DNA from: Rhodoferax sp.
GTDB lineage: Bacteria > Pseudomonadota > Gammaproteobacteria > Burkholderiales > Burkholderiaceae_C
DNA: 64,000 nt
NCBI RefSeq assembly: GCF_013297935.1
Contig: NZ_JAAFIX010000002.1
Coordinates: 1 to 64,000, forward strand
Reading direction: 5' to 3'
The translations under genes were made by a program, and so were the position numbers. The notes below the pieces were generated by a model, which was not told where the DNA came from, made no database searches, and saw only the letters and a program-made list of their open reading frames with translations. The number at the start of each line of letters is the position of its first letter. Position 1 is the first letter of the stretch. Below, piece after piece: positions 1 through 9,838 of the stretch.

Positions 1-2394
1 CACGCGTGGAGTTTCCAGCGGGTGCAGCAGGTTCCAGCGGTCAGCGTCCTGGCCGTCGCGGGTCAGTTCGTTGAAGCTTGGGCAGCTCCAAACGTCGGCG
101 CCAATGCCCCAGTCTTTTTCCAGCAGCTCTTGCGCCGCAATGCTTTCGCGCAGGATGGTGCCGGAGCCCAGCAACTGCACGCGGGGTGCCTTGGCAGTGA
201 GTGCAGGGCCCGCCTTGCACTGGTACATGCCCTTGATGATCTGCTCTTCCGTGCCGGGCTGCAGGCCGGGCATGGGGTAGTTTTCGTTCAACAGAGTCAG
301 GTAGTAGAAGACGTTGTCTTGCTTCTCGACCATGCGCTTCAAACCGTGGTGAAGGATCACGCCGACTTCGTGTGCGAAGGTCGGGTCGTAGCTCACGCAG
401 TTAGGAATGGTGCCCGCCATGATGTGGCTGTGGCCGTCTTCGTGCTGCAAGCCTTCGCCGTTCAGCGTGGTGCGGCCCGATGTACCGCCCAACAAGAAGC
501 CACGGGCTTGCATGTCGCCAGCCGCCCAGGCCAAGTCGCCAATGCGCTGGAAGCCGAACATCGAGTAGTACACGTAGAACGGCACCATGATGCGGTTGCT
601 GGTGGAGTAGCTCGTGGCCGCTGCAATCCAGCTGCTCATGCCGCCGGCTTCGTTAATGCCTTCTTGCAGGATCTGACCCTTGGTGTCTTCCTTGTAGTAC
701 ATGACCTGGTCTTTGTCGACCGGGGTGTACTGCTGGCCTGCGGGGTTGTAGATACCCACTTGGCGGAACAAGCCTTCCATACCGAAGGTACGGGCCTCGT
801 CCACCAGAATCGGCACCACGCGTGGGCCCAAAGCCTGGTCGCGCAGCAACTGGGTCAAGAAACGCACATAGGCCTGGGTGGTGGAGATTTCACGACCTTC
901 GGCGGTGGGCTCCATCACGGACTTGAACACTTCCAACGAGGGCACGGTAAAGCTCTCGTCCGCCTTGGTGCGGCGGTGCGGCAAGTAGCCGCCCAAGGCC
1001 TTGCGGCGCTCGTGCAGGTACTTCATTTCAGGGGTGTCGTCAGCCGGCTTGTAGAACGGAATGTCGGCCAACTGGCTGTCGGGCACCGGAATATTGAAGC
1101 GGTCGCGGAAGGCCTTGATGTCTTCGTCGGTGAGCTTTTTGGTCTGATGAACGTTGTTCTTACCTTCGCCGGCCTTGCCCATCCCGAAGCCCTTGACGGT
1201 CTTGATCAGCAACACGGTAGGCTCGCCCTTGTGGTTCACGGCCTTGTGGAAGGCGGCATACACCTTCTTGGAGTCGTGGCCGCCACGGCGCAGGTCAAAA
1301 ATCTCCTCGTCGCTCATCTTGGAGACCATCTCCAGTGTGCGCGGGTCTTTGCCGAAGAAGTGCTTGCGCACATAAGCGCCGTCGTTGGCCTTCATGGCCT
1401 GGTAGTCGCCGTCCAGCGTTTCCATCATGATCTTTTTGAGGGCGCCGTCCTTATCGCGGGCCAGCAGTGGGTCCCAACCGGAGCCCCACAGCAGCTTGAT
1501 CACGTTCCAGCCCGCACCGCGGAACTCGCCTTCGAGTTCTTGCACGATCTTGCCGTTGCCGCGCACCGGGCCGTCCAAGCGTTGCAGGTTGCAGTTGATG
1601 ACGAACACCAGGTTATCCAGCTTCTCACGCGCGGCCAAGCCGATCGCGCCCAAGCTTTCTACCTCGTCCATTTCGCCGTCGCCGCAGAACACCCACACCT
1701 TGCGGTTTTCGGTGTTGGCAATGCCACGGGCGTGCAGGTATTTCAGGAAACGCGCTTGATAGATCGCCATCAAGGGGCCCAAGCCCATGGACACCGTGGG
1801 GAACTGCCAGAACTCAGGCATCAACTTGGGGTGCGGGTAGCTGGACAAGCCCTTGCCGTCAACTTCCTGCCGGAAGTTGAGCAACTGCTCTTCGGTCAAG
1901 CGGCCTTCCAGGTAGGCGCGGGCGTACACACCAGGAGACACGTGGCCCTGGATGTAGAGGCAGTCGCCACCGTGGTTTTCAGATTCGGCGTGCCAAAAAT
2001 GGTTAAAGCCGGCACCAAACAGGCTGGCCAGCGAGGCAAAAGAACCGATGTGACCACCCAAGTCCCCACCATCTGCGGGGTTGTGGCGGTTGGCCTTCAC
2101 GACCATGGCCATGGCGTTCCAGCGCATGTAAGCGCGCAGGCGCTCTTCAATTTCCAGATTTCCGGGAGCGCGCTCTTCGTCTTGCGGCTCAATGGTGTTC
2201 ACATACCCGGTGGTGGCAGAGAAAGGCATGTCGATGCTCTTCTGGCGAGCGTGTTCGAGCAGCTGCTCCAGCAAAAAGTGCGCGCGTTCAGGGCCTTCGG
2301 CCTCAATGACCGCGCTGAGCGCGTCCATCCATTCGCGGGTTTCCTGGCTGTCCATATCGGACACGCCCAAGGGATTCTGGGGAACTGATGCCAT
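1..2394 (-). CDS. aceE: Pyruvate dehydrogenase E1 component, homodimeric type (3' end cut off by window)
   Basis: Thiamine-diphosphate-dependent E1 of the pyruvate dehydrogenase complex, which decarboxylates pyruvate and acetylates the lipoyl group of E2. The ORF track shows only a plus-strand shadow. The real reading is on minus, beginning MASVPQNPLGVSDMD and continuing through ADGGDLGGHIGSFAS, FCGDGEMDEVESLGA (ThDP-binding GDGE...) and INEAGGMSSWIAAATSYS. About 798 codons are visible against roughly 890-900 in the family, so about 100 C-terminal residues lie before base 1. The start is the ATG at 2394 with GGAGACATCG upstream. It is divergent from the histidine kinase gene. Identification is secure. 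Confidence 0.96.
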   Translation of the reverse strand, partial: MASVPQNPLGVSDMDSQETREWMDALSAVIEAEGPERAHFLLEQLLEHARQKSIDMPFSATTGYVNTIEPQDEERAPGNLEIEERLRAYMRWNAMAMVVKANRHNPADGGDLGGHIGSFASLASLFGAGFNHFWHAESENHGGDCLYIQGHVSPGVYARAYLEGRLTEEQLLNFRQEVDGKGLSSYPHPKLMPEFWQFPTVSMGLGPLMAIYQARFLKYLHARGIANTENRKVWVFCGDGEMDEVESLGAIGLAAREKLDNLVFVINCNLQRLDGPVRGNGKIVQELEGEFRGAGWNVIKLLWGSGWDPLLARDKDGALKKIMMETLDGDYQAMKANDGAYVRKHFFGKDPRTLEMVSKMSDEEIFDLRRGGHDSKKVYAAFHKAVNHKGEPTVLLIKTVKGFGMGKAGEGKNNVHQTKKLTDEDIKAFRDRFNIPVPDSQLADIPFYKPADDTPEMKYLHERRKALGGYLPHRRTKADESFTVPSLEVFKSVMEPTAEGREISTTQAYVRFLTQLLRDQALGPRVVPILVDEARTFGMEGLFRQVGIYNPAGQQYTPVDKDQVMYYKEDTKGQILQEGINEAGGMSSWIAAATSYSTSNRIMVPFYVYYSMFGFQRIGDLAWAAGDMQARGFLLGGTSGRTTLNGEGLQHEDGHSHIMAGTIPNCVSYDPTFAHEVGVILHHGLKRMVEKQDNVFYYLTLLNENYPMPGLQPGTEEQIIKGMYQCKAGPALTAKAPRVQLLGSGTILRESIAAQELLEKDWGIGADVWSCPSFNELTRDGQDADRWNLLHPLETPRV

Positions 2395-2560
2395 CGATGT
2401 CTCCTGTTACTTTGGCGTAATTTAGTGCGGTCCGCCTAGTTTCGCATATTTCTTTCTAGATTTCAAATCATGCCTACTCGTTTCATATATTGAAATTTCT
2501 ATGCTGCTTTGCAGCAGACTGTTACCTTTCTCCCGAGTGCCCCTCCCCTACACTCGGTGG
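2395..2560. promoter_or_regulatory. Divergent intergenic region, aceE / histidine kinase
   Basis: AT-rich 166-bp spacer between divergent starts, so promoters for both directions should lie here. Visible structure: a short inverted repeat TTTCAtatatTGAAA near 2480 and a compact hairpin TGCTGCtttGCAGCA near 2502-2516, close to the kinase start. Either could be an operator. No named regulator site is recognised. Confidence 0.4.
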
Positions 2561-5107
2561 ATGCCTTTTTACAAAGTGATTTCATTGCCGAAACCCTTGG
2601 CGATTCCTACCGTGGACGGAGCCAAACGCTGGTGGCACCGGCTGACGCCCCATCGCCAGGACCGGGTGGCCATGCTGGCCCCGCTGGCGGCGGTGTTGCT
2701 GTTTTTTGCAGCCATCGTGGCAGCGCTCGGATACCTGCGCCTGGAAGAAATGGACCGCGAGCAGGAGGCCGTGCAACGCGATGTCGAATACACCCAACAG
2801 CGCCTGCGCTTGCGCCTGCTGGAGCGGCAGGAGCAAATTGCCCGCATTGCCCGCGAGGTCAGCAACCGCGAACTCGACACCACCGAGTTCAAACTACGCG
2901 CCGCGAACCTGCTGGACCAATATCCCGAAGTGCAAGGCATGGCCTGGGTGGACGACAAAAAGCGCACCCGTGCCAGCCAAGGCATGGGCGCTAACTCCAT
3001 CGGCCCTTATCAATTGCCGGGCGACGTCCTTCTCAAAGAAGACCGCGATACCGGTTACACCCTCGCGCGCCAACTCAACCAGTTGCTTTACATCCAGCCG
3101 CCTCAAGCCAAAGACGAGGGCCCGCTGCTGCAGATGTTTGTGCCGCTGAATGCGAAAAATCGCTTCTCCGGTGTGCTCATCACGGAATATTCGATCGACG
3201 GCTTGTACCGCTATGGCGTGCCCTCCGAGGTGTCGGCCCGCTATGCCATCTCACTGCAGGATGCGGGAGGCCGTTTGTTGGCCGGCACCAGCATTCTGGG
3301 GCGCAAATTAGTGAGCCGGTTTCTGCCATGGGCCAGCCCGGGCAATGAGTACTCGATGCCGGTGTCCCCCGTGGGGTCGGGCCTGGTCATTCGGGCGCAG
3401 GCTTATCGCGCCTCGCTCGGGGTCATCGGCAGCGGGCTGTTCTGGTTAGTCAGTGCCTTGAGCGTGCTGACGGCTTGGATGTTGATTGCCAATTGGCGCC
3501 ACACCCGACGCCGCTTGCAAGCGCAGCAGGCGCTGATGTCCGAAACCAATTTCCGCCGCGCTATGGAAAACTCGATGCTCACCGGCATGCGGGCCATGGA
3601 CTTGCAGGGGCGTATCACCTATGTGAACGCCGCTTTTTGCCAGATGACCGGCTGGACCGAGTCCGATCTGGTCGGCCGCACCGCCCCCTTTCCCTACTGG
3701 CCAGATAGCGAACGTGAGCACGTGGCTGCACGCCTGGAAGAAGAGCTCACCGGCAATGCCACGCCAGGGGGCATACAGGTGCGGGTCAAGCGCAAAGACG
3801 GTAGTTTGTTTGACGCGCGGCTGTACGTCTCGCCCCTGATTGACGCAATGGGAACCCAGACCGGATGGGTTACCTCCATGACCGACATCACCGAGCCCAA
3901 CCGGGTGCGCGAACAGCTCACCGCATCGCACCAACGCTTCACCACCGTGCTGGAGGCGCTGGACGCCTCGATCTCTGTCGCCCCGCTGGGCAGCGATGAG
4001 CTGTTGTTTGCGAACAAGCTATACCGCCAGTGGTTTGGCGTTCAGGCCGGTGGGCATTTGCAGCTGGTGGCAGAGGCCGGCATGCCAAGCAGCCCGACCA
4101 ACGATGAATCAGACGACAGCGTGGATTCCTTTGCCGGCTTGCCCACTTCCACCCTGCCGGACAGCGACTCTGAAAGCGCCGAGATCTTCATTACTGCGCT
4201 GGGCAAGTGGCTGGAGGTGCGAACGCGCTACCTGAGCTGGGTAGACGGTCGCCTGGCCCAGATGGTGATTGCCACCGACATCACGACCCGGCGTCTGGCC
4301 GAGGAACAAGCCGCCACCCAAGCCGAGCGCGCCCAAAATGCCAGCCGACTCATCACCATGGGCGAGATGGCCTCCAGCGTGGCCCACGAGCTGAACCAGC
4401 CGCTGACCGCGATCAATAACTATTGCAACGGCATGGTGTCGCGCATCAAGGACAAGCAGATTTCCGAGCCTGACTTGCTCATCGCGCTGGAAAAAACAGC
4501 CAAGCAGGCCCAGCGCGCCGGTCAGATCATTCAGCGCATCCGCAGTTTTGTGAAACGCAGTGAACCCAACCGCACCCTGTCCGAAGTGCCGACCATGGTG
4601 GCTGAGGCCGTGGAGTTGGCGGAAATCGAACTGCGGCGCTTCAACGTCCGGCTGAACCACTACGTGGCAGCCCGTATGCCACTGGTCATGGTGGACCCGA
4701 TTCTGATTGAGCAGGTGCTGGTCAACCTGTTGCGCAATGCGGCGGAGTCTATTGACTCCGCTCGCCGGCCCACAGCCGACCGAATTGTCGAGCTGCGGGT
4801 CGGGCCCAAACGGATCGACGGCAAACCGGTCATGGAGTTTTCGGTGCAAGACACCGGCAAAGGTTTGTCCCCGGAAGTCATGGCCCGTTTGTATGAAGCC
4901 TTCTACTCCACGAAGGCCGACGGCATGGGAATCGGCCTGTCTTTGTGCCGCTCGATTGTCGAGTCCCACCTCGGCCGGATGATCGCGGAGAACATCTACA
5001 ATGGCGACGACGTTGCGGGCTGCCGGTTCTCTTTCTGGGTGCCCTTGAACGACACCGGCACACTGACCTTTTCAGAGCCGCCGCCTCTCCAACCCAACCT
5101 CGGATAA
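2561..5107 (+). CDS. Membrane PAS-domain sensor histidine kinase (FixL/DctS-like)
   Basis: Two-component sensor kinase. A transmembrane segment at about residues 36-58 and a second ending near ILIANWR bracket a periplasmic sensor region of about 250 residues. A PAS domain follows (FRRAMENSMLTG...ITYVNAAFCQMTGW), then a more divergent PAS-like region, and the kinase core: H-box SSVAHELNQPLTAINNY with His near residue 608, N-box LLRNAAESID, G-boxes DTGKGL and GMGIGLSLC. The track start (2501) adds 20 residues through a T-rich stretch; I prefer ATG 2561. Four bases separate it from the FixJ-like regulator, so the two are almost certainly a pair. The ligand is unknown. The neighbouring aceE could suggest a carbon-source signal, but that is only inference. 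Confidence 0.88.
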   Translation: MPFYKVISLPKPLAIPTVDGAKRWWHRLTPHRQDRVAMLAPLAAVLLFFAAIVAALGYLRLEEMDREQEAVQRDVEYTQQRLRLRLLERQEQIARIAREVSNRELDTTEFKLRAANLLDQYPEVQGMAWVDDKKRTRASQGMGANSIGPYQLPGDVLLKEDRDTGYTLARQLNQLLYIQPPQAKDEGPLLQMFVPLNAKNRFSGVLITEYSIDGLYRYGVPSEVSARYAISLQDAGGRLLAGTSILGRKLVSRFLPWASPGNEYSMPVSPVGSGLVIRAQAYRASLGVIGSGLFWLVSALSVLTAWMLIANWRHTRRRLQAQQALMSETNFRRAMENSMLTGMRAMDLQGRITYVNAAFCQMTGWTESDLVGRTAPFPYWPDSEREHVAARLEEELTGNATPGGIQVRVKRKDGSLFDARLYVSPLIDAMGTQTGWVTSMTDITEPNRVREQLTASHQRFTTVLEALDASISVAPLGSDELLFANKLYRQWFGVQAGGHLQLVAEAGMPSSPTNDESDDSVDSFAGLPTSTLPDSDSESAEIFITALGKWLEVRTRYLSWVDGRLAQMVIATDITTRRLAEEQAATQAERAQNASRLITMGEMASSVAHELNQPLTAINNYCNGMVSRIKDKQISEPDLLIALEKTAKQAQRAGQIIQRIRSFVKRSEPNRTLSEVPTMVAEAVELAEIELRRFNVRLNHYVAARMPLVMVDPILIEQVLVNLLRNAAESIDSARRPTADRIVELRVGPKRIDGKPVMEFSVQDTGKGLSPEVMARLYEAFYSTKADGMGIGLSLCRSIVESHLGRMIAENIYNGDDVAGCRFSFWVPLNDTGTLTFSEPPPLQPNLG

Positions 5108-5111
5108 CTGA

Positions 5112-5738
5112 ATGAGCTTGATCCCCAAAAAAGGAACGGTTTACGTAGTCGATGACGACGAAGCAGTGCGCGATTCGCTGCAATGGTTGCTGGAGGGCAA
5201 GGGTTACCGGGTACGGTGTTTTGATTCCGCAGAATCTTTTCTAAGCCGCTACGACGCGCGAGAAGTGGCCTGCCTGATCGTGGACATCCGCATGGGCGGC
5301 ATGACCGGCCTGGAGCTGCAAACCCGCTTGATCGAAGCCAAGTCGCCACTGCCCATCGTGTTCATCACCGGCCACGGCGACGTGCCCATGGCGGTGGACA
5401 GCATGAAAAAAGGCGCCATGGACTTTATCCAGAAGCCCTTCAAAGAAGACCAGTTGGTCAGCCTGGTGGAACGCATGCTGGACCATGCCAAAGACACCTT
5501 TGCCGACTACCAGTTGGCTGTCAACCGGGATGCCCTGTTGGCCAAACTCACCCTGCGTGAAAGCCAAGTGTTGGAGCGGATTGTGGCCGGGAGGCTCAAC
5601 AAGCAGATCGCGGATGATCTTGGCATCAGCATCAAAACGGTGGAGGCCCATCGAGCCAACATCATGGAAAAACTCAGTGCCAACACCGTGGCCGACCTGC
5701 TGAAGATCGCACTCGGCCAAAACGCCCCCAAGACCTGA
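5112..5738 (+). CDS. FixJ/NarL-family response regulator
   Basis: DNA-binding partner of the upstream kinase. N-terminal receiver: acidic pocket VVDDDEAVRDS, phospho-acceptor Asp near residue 58 in LIVDIRMGG, FITGHGD, and lysine in FIQKPF. The C-terminal LuxR/FixJ helix-turn-helix reads LTLRESQVLERIVAGRLNKQIADDLGISIKTVEAHRANIMEKL. At 208 aa it has the usual FixJ/DctR length. It follows the kinase by 4 bp and ends at a strong terminator, so the pair forms a short operon. Targets cannot be deduced here. Confidence 0.93.
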   Translation: MSLIPKKGTVYVVDDDEAVRDSLQWLLEGKGYRVRCFDSAESFLSRYDAREVACLIVDIRMGGMTGLELQTRLIEAKSPLPIVFITGHGDVPMAVDSMKKGAMDFIQKPFKEDQLVSLVERMLDHAKDTFADYQLAVNRDALLAKLTLRESQVLERIVAGRLNKQIADDLGISIKTVEAHRANIMEKLSANTVADLLKIALGQNAPKT

Positions 5739-5746
5739 CGCTACAT

Positions 5747-5793
5747 TTTTTATAGCTACCTGCGCCCGCTCTGCCTACGCTGCGGGCGTTTTT
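5747..5793 (+). terminator. Rho-independent terminator built from a TATAGC-type repeat
   Basis: Stem CGCCCGC (5763-5769) pairs with GCGGGCG (5782-5788) and is followed by five T. The left flank, ttttatagctacctgcgcccgct, matches the interspersed palindromic repeat described in the findings, so a repeat copy appears to serve as the terminator of the regulator operon. Confidence 0.8.
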
Positions 5794-5808
5794 ACTTGAA
5801 GATCAAGA

Positions 5809-6687
5809 ATGACAACCTCCTCCACCGCTCAGATCATCGATGGCAACGCCCTCGCAGCTCAACTCCGCTCAGACGTAGCCCGCCGCACAGAAGCGCTGAA
5901 AGCAAAAGGGCTCACACCCGGCCTGGCGGTGGTGTTGGTGGGGGACAACCCCGCGTCTCAGGTCTATGTGCGCAACAAGGTAAAGGCTTGCTCAGACGCA
6001 GGTTTGCACTCGGTGCTGGAGAAATACGAGGCCGACATGAGCGAGGCCGCATTGCTGGCACGGGTCGAGGCGCTGAACAACGACCCCAGCATCCACGGCA
6101 TTCTGGTGCAGCTGCCCTTGCCTGCGCACATTGACGCCAACAAGGTCATTGAGTCCATCGCCCCGGATAAAGATGTGGACGGCTTCCACATTGCCAGCGC
6201 CGGAGCACTCATGGTGGGCCAGCCGGGTTTTTGGCCCTGCACGCCTTATGGCTGCATGAAGATGCTGGAGAGCATTGGCTATGACCTGCGTGGCAAGCAT
6301 GCGGTGGTCATCGGCCGCTCTAACATTGTCGGCAAACCCATGGCCATGATGCTGCTGCAGAAAAATGCCACGATCACCATCTGCCACAGCGCCACGCCCG
6401 ACCTCAAGGCCATGACCCTGCAGGCCGATGTCGTGGTGGCCGCCGTGGGCAAACAAAATGTTTTGACGGCTGACATGGTGAAGCCGGGCGCGGTGGTCAT
6501 CGATGTGGGCATGAACCGCAACGCCGAAGGCAAACTCTGCGGCGATGTGGACTTTGCCGGGGTGAGCACCGTGGCCAGCCACATTACCCCGGTACCCGGC
6601 GGGGTGGGCCCGATGACCATCACCATGCTGCTGGTCAACACCATGGAGTCCGCCGAGCGGGATGCGGCTGCACGGGGGCTTGTTTAA
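5809..6687 (+). CDS. folD: Bifunctional methylenetetrahydrofolate dehydrogenase / methenyltetrahydrofolate cyclohydrolase
   Basis: Interconverts 5,10-methylene-, 5,10-methenyl- and 10-formyl-tetrahydrofolate in the cytoplasm, supplying one-carbon units for purines and fMet-tRNA. Family signatures are complete: [18 protein letters not shown] (substrate site with the Tyr/Lys pair), [15 protein letters not shown], the dinucleotide-binding [13 protein letters not shown], and the C-terminal [15 protein letters not shown]. At 292 aa it is of normal length. It stands alone between a terminator and the M3 peptidase gene. The pathway partner glyA is at 24.6 kb. Confidence 0.97.
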   Translation: MTTSSTAQIIDGNALAAQLRSDVARRTEALKAKGLTPGLAVVLVGDNPASQVYVRNKVKACSDAGLHSVLEKYEADMSEAALLARVEALNNDPSIHGILVQLPLPAHIDANKVIESIAPDKDVDGFHIASAGALMVGQPGFWPCTPYGCMKMLESIGYDLRGKHAVVIGRSNIVGKPMAMMLLQKNATITICHSATPDLKAMTLQADVVVAAVGKQNVLTADMVKPGAVVIDVGMNRNAEGKLCGDVDFAGVSTVASHITPVPGGVGPMTITMLLVNTMESAERDAAARGLV

Positions 6688-6737
6688 TCCGCCCTCGCCC
6701 GTATCTGACCCGTATTCACCTCACACACTCCGGCATC

Positions 6738-8795
6738 ATGAATTCACTGCTCCAAAATGCTCCCCTGCCCCTTTTTGACCGTATCGCGCCGGCGGAAGTC
6801 GGCCCTGCGGTGGATGCGCTGCTGGCACAAGCCGATGCAGCGTTGCAGCAGGTGACTGCAGACGACTTTCCTGCCGAGTGGAAAGGCATTGCGTCGGTAC
6901 TCGATGTCGCTACCGAGCGCCTGGGTTTGTCTTGGGGCGCGGTGAGCCACCTCAACAGCGTCGCTGATAGCCCTGAGCTGCGCGCAGCCTACAACGAGGC
7001 GCTGCCCAAAGTGACCGAGTTCTGGACGCGCTTGGGTGCAGACGAGCGCCTGTTTGCCAAGTACAAGGCCATTGACAAAGCCACCTTGAACCCGGAGCAA
7101 CTGCAGGCCCACAAAAACGCAGTGCGCAACTTTGTACTGGGTGGTGCGGACCTGCAAGGCGCAGCGCGCGAACGTTTTGCAGAAATCCAGGAAAAGCAAG
7201 CTGAACTGGGCCAGAAGTTCAGCGAAAACACTCTCGATGCGACCGACGCCTTCAGCTACTACGCCACACTGGCCGAGCTCGAAGGAGTTCCGGCCGATGT
7301 CGTGCAAGCTGCGCGAAGCGCTGCAGAGGCAGACGGTAAAGAGGGCTACAAACTCACCCTCAAAATGCCCTGCTACTTGCCGGTCATGCAATTCGCCACC
7401 AGCAGCGCTCTGCGCGGCATGCTGTACCGCGCTTACGCCACCCGGGCATCGCAGGAGGCCGCCGAGGAGTTCCGCAAATTCGACAACACCGAGGTGATTC
7501 AGGGCATCCTGGCCTTGCGCCAAGAAGAGGCTCAGCTGTTGGGCTACCCCGACTTCGCCAGCCTGTCTGTCGTCCCCAAGATGGCAGACTCGCCCGAGAC
7601 TGTGATCCGCTTTTTGCGTGACCTTGCCCGCAAAGCCCGACCATTCGCTGAGAAAGATGTAGCCGACCTCCGCACCTTTGCTGCCGAATCGCTCGGCCTG
7701 AAAGACCCTCAGCCTTGGGACTGGCCTTACATCTCCGAGAAACTCAAAGAAGCCCGATACGCTTTCAGCGAACAAGAGGTAAAGCAGTACTTCACGGCGC
7801 CTAAAGTGCTGGCGGGTCTGTTCAAAATCATTGAAACCTTGTTTGACGTCGAGATCAGCCCCGACACCGCGCCTGTCTGGAACCCGGGCGTGGCTTTTTA
7901 CCGTATGGAACGGGTTTCATCGCAAGGCCGGGCCTTGATTGGCCAGTTCTACCTCGACCCGACGGCTCGCAGCGGAAAGCGCGGCGGCGCATGGATGGAC
8001 GATGTGCGAACCCGCTGGTTGCGGCCGGACACGGGCGCCCTCCAGACGCCGGTCGCCCATTTGGTCTGCAATTTCGCCGATGGTGTCGAGATCAATGGCG
8101 TGAAGAAGCCGGCACTTTTGTCACACGACGATGTCACCACGCTTTTCCATGAGTTCGGCCATGGGCTGCACCATATGCTGACGCAGGTGAATGAGCGCGA
8201 CGTCTCAGGTATCAGCGGCGTCGAATGGGATGCTGTGGAGCTGCCCAGTCAGTTCATGGAGAATTTCTGCTGGGAATGGAGTGTGCTGCAGCACATGACA
8301 GCGCACGTGGAGTCCGAGGAACCCCTGCCACGCGCCCTGTTCGACAAAATGCTGGCCGCCAAAAACTTCCAGAGTGGCATGCAAACCCTGCGGCAGATCG
8401 AATTCGCGCTCTTCGACATGCTGCTGCACTCGCAGCACAATCCTGGCGACGACATCATGCCTCTGTTGCAGCAGGTGCGAAACGAGGTTGCGGTGTTGCA
8501 ATCTCCAGCCTGGAGCCGCTCTGCGCATACATTCAGTCACATCTTCGCGGGTGGTTACGCCGCCGGGTATTACAGTTACAAGTGGGCAGAGGTTTTGAGT
8601 GCGGATGCCTATGCAGCATTCGAAGAAACCGCCGCCGCTGACGGCACGGCCAACCGGGAAACCGGTGAACGGTACCGGAAGGCTATTTTGGAAGCCGGCG
8701 GAAGCCGCCCTGCCATGGAGTCCTTCAAGGAGTTCAGAGGCCGGGAGCCATCGATGGATGCATTGTTGCGCCACCAAGGAATGTCGCTACAGTAA
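6738..8795 (+). CDS. prlC: M3-family zinc metallopeptidase (oligopeptidase A / PrlC type)
   Basis: Cytoplasmic oligopeptidase that degrades short peptides, including cleaved signal peptides. The zinc site TLFHEFGHGLHHML (HExxH) sits near residues 470-480, followed by GVEWDAVELPSQFMENF carrying the third ligand Glu region, and the substrate loop GGYAAGYYSYKWAEVL. 685 aa matches the family. ATG at 6738. It lies 50 bp after folD, and co-transcription is possible. Confidence 0.93.
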   Translation: MNSLLQNAPLPLFDRIAPAEVGPAVDALLAQADAALQQVTADDFPAEWKGIASVLDVATERLGLSWGAVSHLNSVADSPELRAAYNEALPKVTEFWTRLGADERLFAKYKAIDKATLNPEQLQAHKNAVRNFVLGGADLQGAARERFAEIQEKQAELGQKFSENTLDATDAFSYYATLAELEGVPADVVQAARSAAEADGKEGYKLTLKMPCYLPVMQFATSSALRGMLYRAYATRASQEAAEEFRKFDNTEVIQGILALRQEEAQLLGYPDFASLSVVPKMADSPETVIRFLRDLARKARPFAEKDVADLRTFAAESLGLKDPQPWDWPYISEKLKEARYAFSEQEVKQYFTAPKVLAGLFKIIETLFDVEISPDTAPVWNPGVAFYRMERVSSQGRALIGQFYLDPTARSGKRGGAWMDDVRTRWLRPDTGALQTPVAHLVCNFADGVEINGVKKPALLSHDDVTTLFHEFGHGLHHMLTQVNERDVSGISGVEWDAVELPSQFMENFCWEWSVLQHMTAHVESEEPLPRALFDKMLAAKNFQSGMQTLRQIEFALFDMLLHSQHNPGDDIMPLLQQVRNEVAVLQSPAWSRSAHTFSHIFAGGYAAGYYSYKWAEVLSADAYAAFEETAAADGTANRETGERYRKAILEAGGSRPAMESFKEFRGREPSMDALLRHQGMSLQ

Positions 8796-8840
8796 ACCCC
8801 GCACCAGCCTTGTTAACGCCTTACTTTTTTGAAACCACTT

Positions 8841-9491
8841 ATGACACTGCAAACCCGTATTTCATTGGTATCCGGATTGCTGCTTGTCGCCCTCACAGGG
8901 CTGACCCATGCACAAGGCGTGTACAAAATTGTGGGGCCAGACGGCAAGGTAACTTTCTCCGACAAGCCCCCGACCGGAGCCCAGGCAGCGGGTAGCGCTA
9001 ACGTGCAATCCGGAGCTGTGGGCGCAGGCGTTGGCGGCGCGGATTTGCCGTTCGAACTACGGCAAGTGAGCAACCGTTTTCCGGTGACGCTATACACCTC
9101 TGCCCAATGTGCTCCGTGTGATTCGGGGCGCAGCCTGCTGAAGTCCAGAGGCGTACCCTTCAGTGAAAAAACGATATCGACCCAGGAAGACAATGAGGCC
9201 TTGCAACGTCTTTCAGGCGAGACATCACTCCCGTTTGCCACTATTGGCGGGCAAAAACTAAAGGGCTATTCGGATACAGAATGGACCCAGTACCTGGACG
9301 CGGCAGGCTACCCGAAAAGTCCTATGCTGCCCAAGACCTATCGTTATCCGGCGCCTTCTGCGCTGGTCGCCATCCAGAAGCCAGCAGCCCCCAAAGCTGC
9401 TGAGCCCGCCAAGCCTGCAGCGGTAGAGCCTGCAGCGAGACCAAGCCCTTCAGCACCATCACCGTCCAACCCTGCCGGCATCACCTTCTGA
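8841..9491 (+). CDS. Secreted DUF4124 + glutaredoxin-like domain protein
   Basis: Envelope protein with an N-terminal signal peptide (LVSGLLLVALTGLTHAQG), then a DUF4124-like segment (VYKIVGPDGKVTFSDKPPTG). A glutaredoxin/NrdH-like fold follows (PVTLYTSAQCAPCDSGRSLLKSRGVPF, CxPC active site; TSLPFATIGGQKLKGYS, the cis-Pro region). The tail is rich in Pro/Ala. A role in periplasmic thiol exchange is inferred from fold and location. The track start is a TTG four codons upstream; the ATG at 8841 is preferred. Confidence 0.82.
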   Translation: MTLQTRISLVSGLLLVALTGLTHAQGVYKIVGPDGKVTFSDKPPTGAQAAGSANVQSGAVGAGVGGADLPFELRQVSNRFPVTLYTSAQCAPCDSGRSLLKSRGVPFSEKTISTQEDNEALQRLSGETSLPFATIGGQKLKGYSDTEWTQYLDAAGYPKSPMLPKTYRYPAPSALVAIQKPAAPKAAEPAKPAAVEPAARPSPSAPSPSNPAGITF

Positions 9492-9604
9492 AAAGTCAGG
9501 CTCCGCCTGATTGAGAGCTAATCCTGCCGCGTGGGGCATGCGCTTCGAAGCTGACTGCTCGAGGCTGGAATCTGCAAGGATGGCCTTCAGGAACTGAAAA
9601 TAAA

Positions 9605-9631
9605 AAAAGCCCATGGATTCCATGGGCTTTT
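9605..9631. terminator. Bidirectional terminator between DUF4124 gene and tRNA-Ser
   Basis: Perfect 12-bp stem AAAAGCCCATGG / CCATGGGCTTTT with a 3-nt loop, flanked by A-runs on one side and T-runs on the other. It can stop plus-strand transcripts from 9491 and the minus-strand tRNA. Confidence 0.88.
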
Positions 9632-9639
9632 TCATTTTT

Positions 9640-9732
9640 TGGCGGAAACGGAGGGATTCGAACCCTCGATGAGGCTCTACACCCCATACTCCCTTAGCAG
9701 GGGAGCACCTTCGGCCACTCGGTCACGTTTCC
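9640..9732 (-). tRNA. tRNA-Ser(GCT)
   Basis: The minus strand starts GGAAACGTGACCGAGTGGCC and has the long serine-type variable arm. The anticodon loop CTGCTAA carries GCT, which reads AGC/AGU. The T-loop is GGTTCGAATCC and the 3' CCA is encoded (tgg at 9640-9642). The acceptor stem GGAAACG/CGTTTCC pairs fully. The next downstream element on minus is the 12-bp terminator. Confidence 0.95.
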
Positions 9733-9838
9733 TGACAGCAGGCATTATCGCATGAGTCTGGGGGCTTTTTCTCAAAGTCAGGCTGCTTCGCGATAAAAGC
9801 TTTTTCGATGACTCGTTTTCCATCGCAGTGAGCTGATG

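Noticed and set aside
22-2388. 788-aa plus-strand ORF
   Set aside because: Antisense shadow of aceE; the minus reading gives a full, motif-rich E1 sequence.
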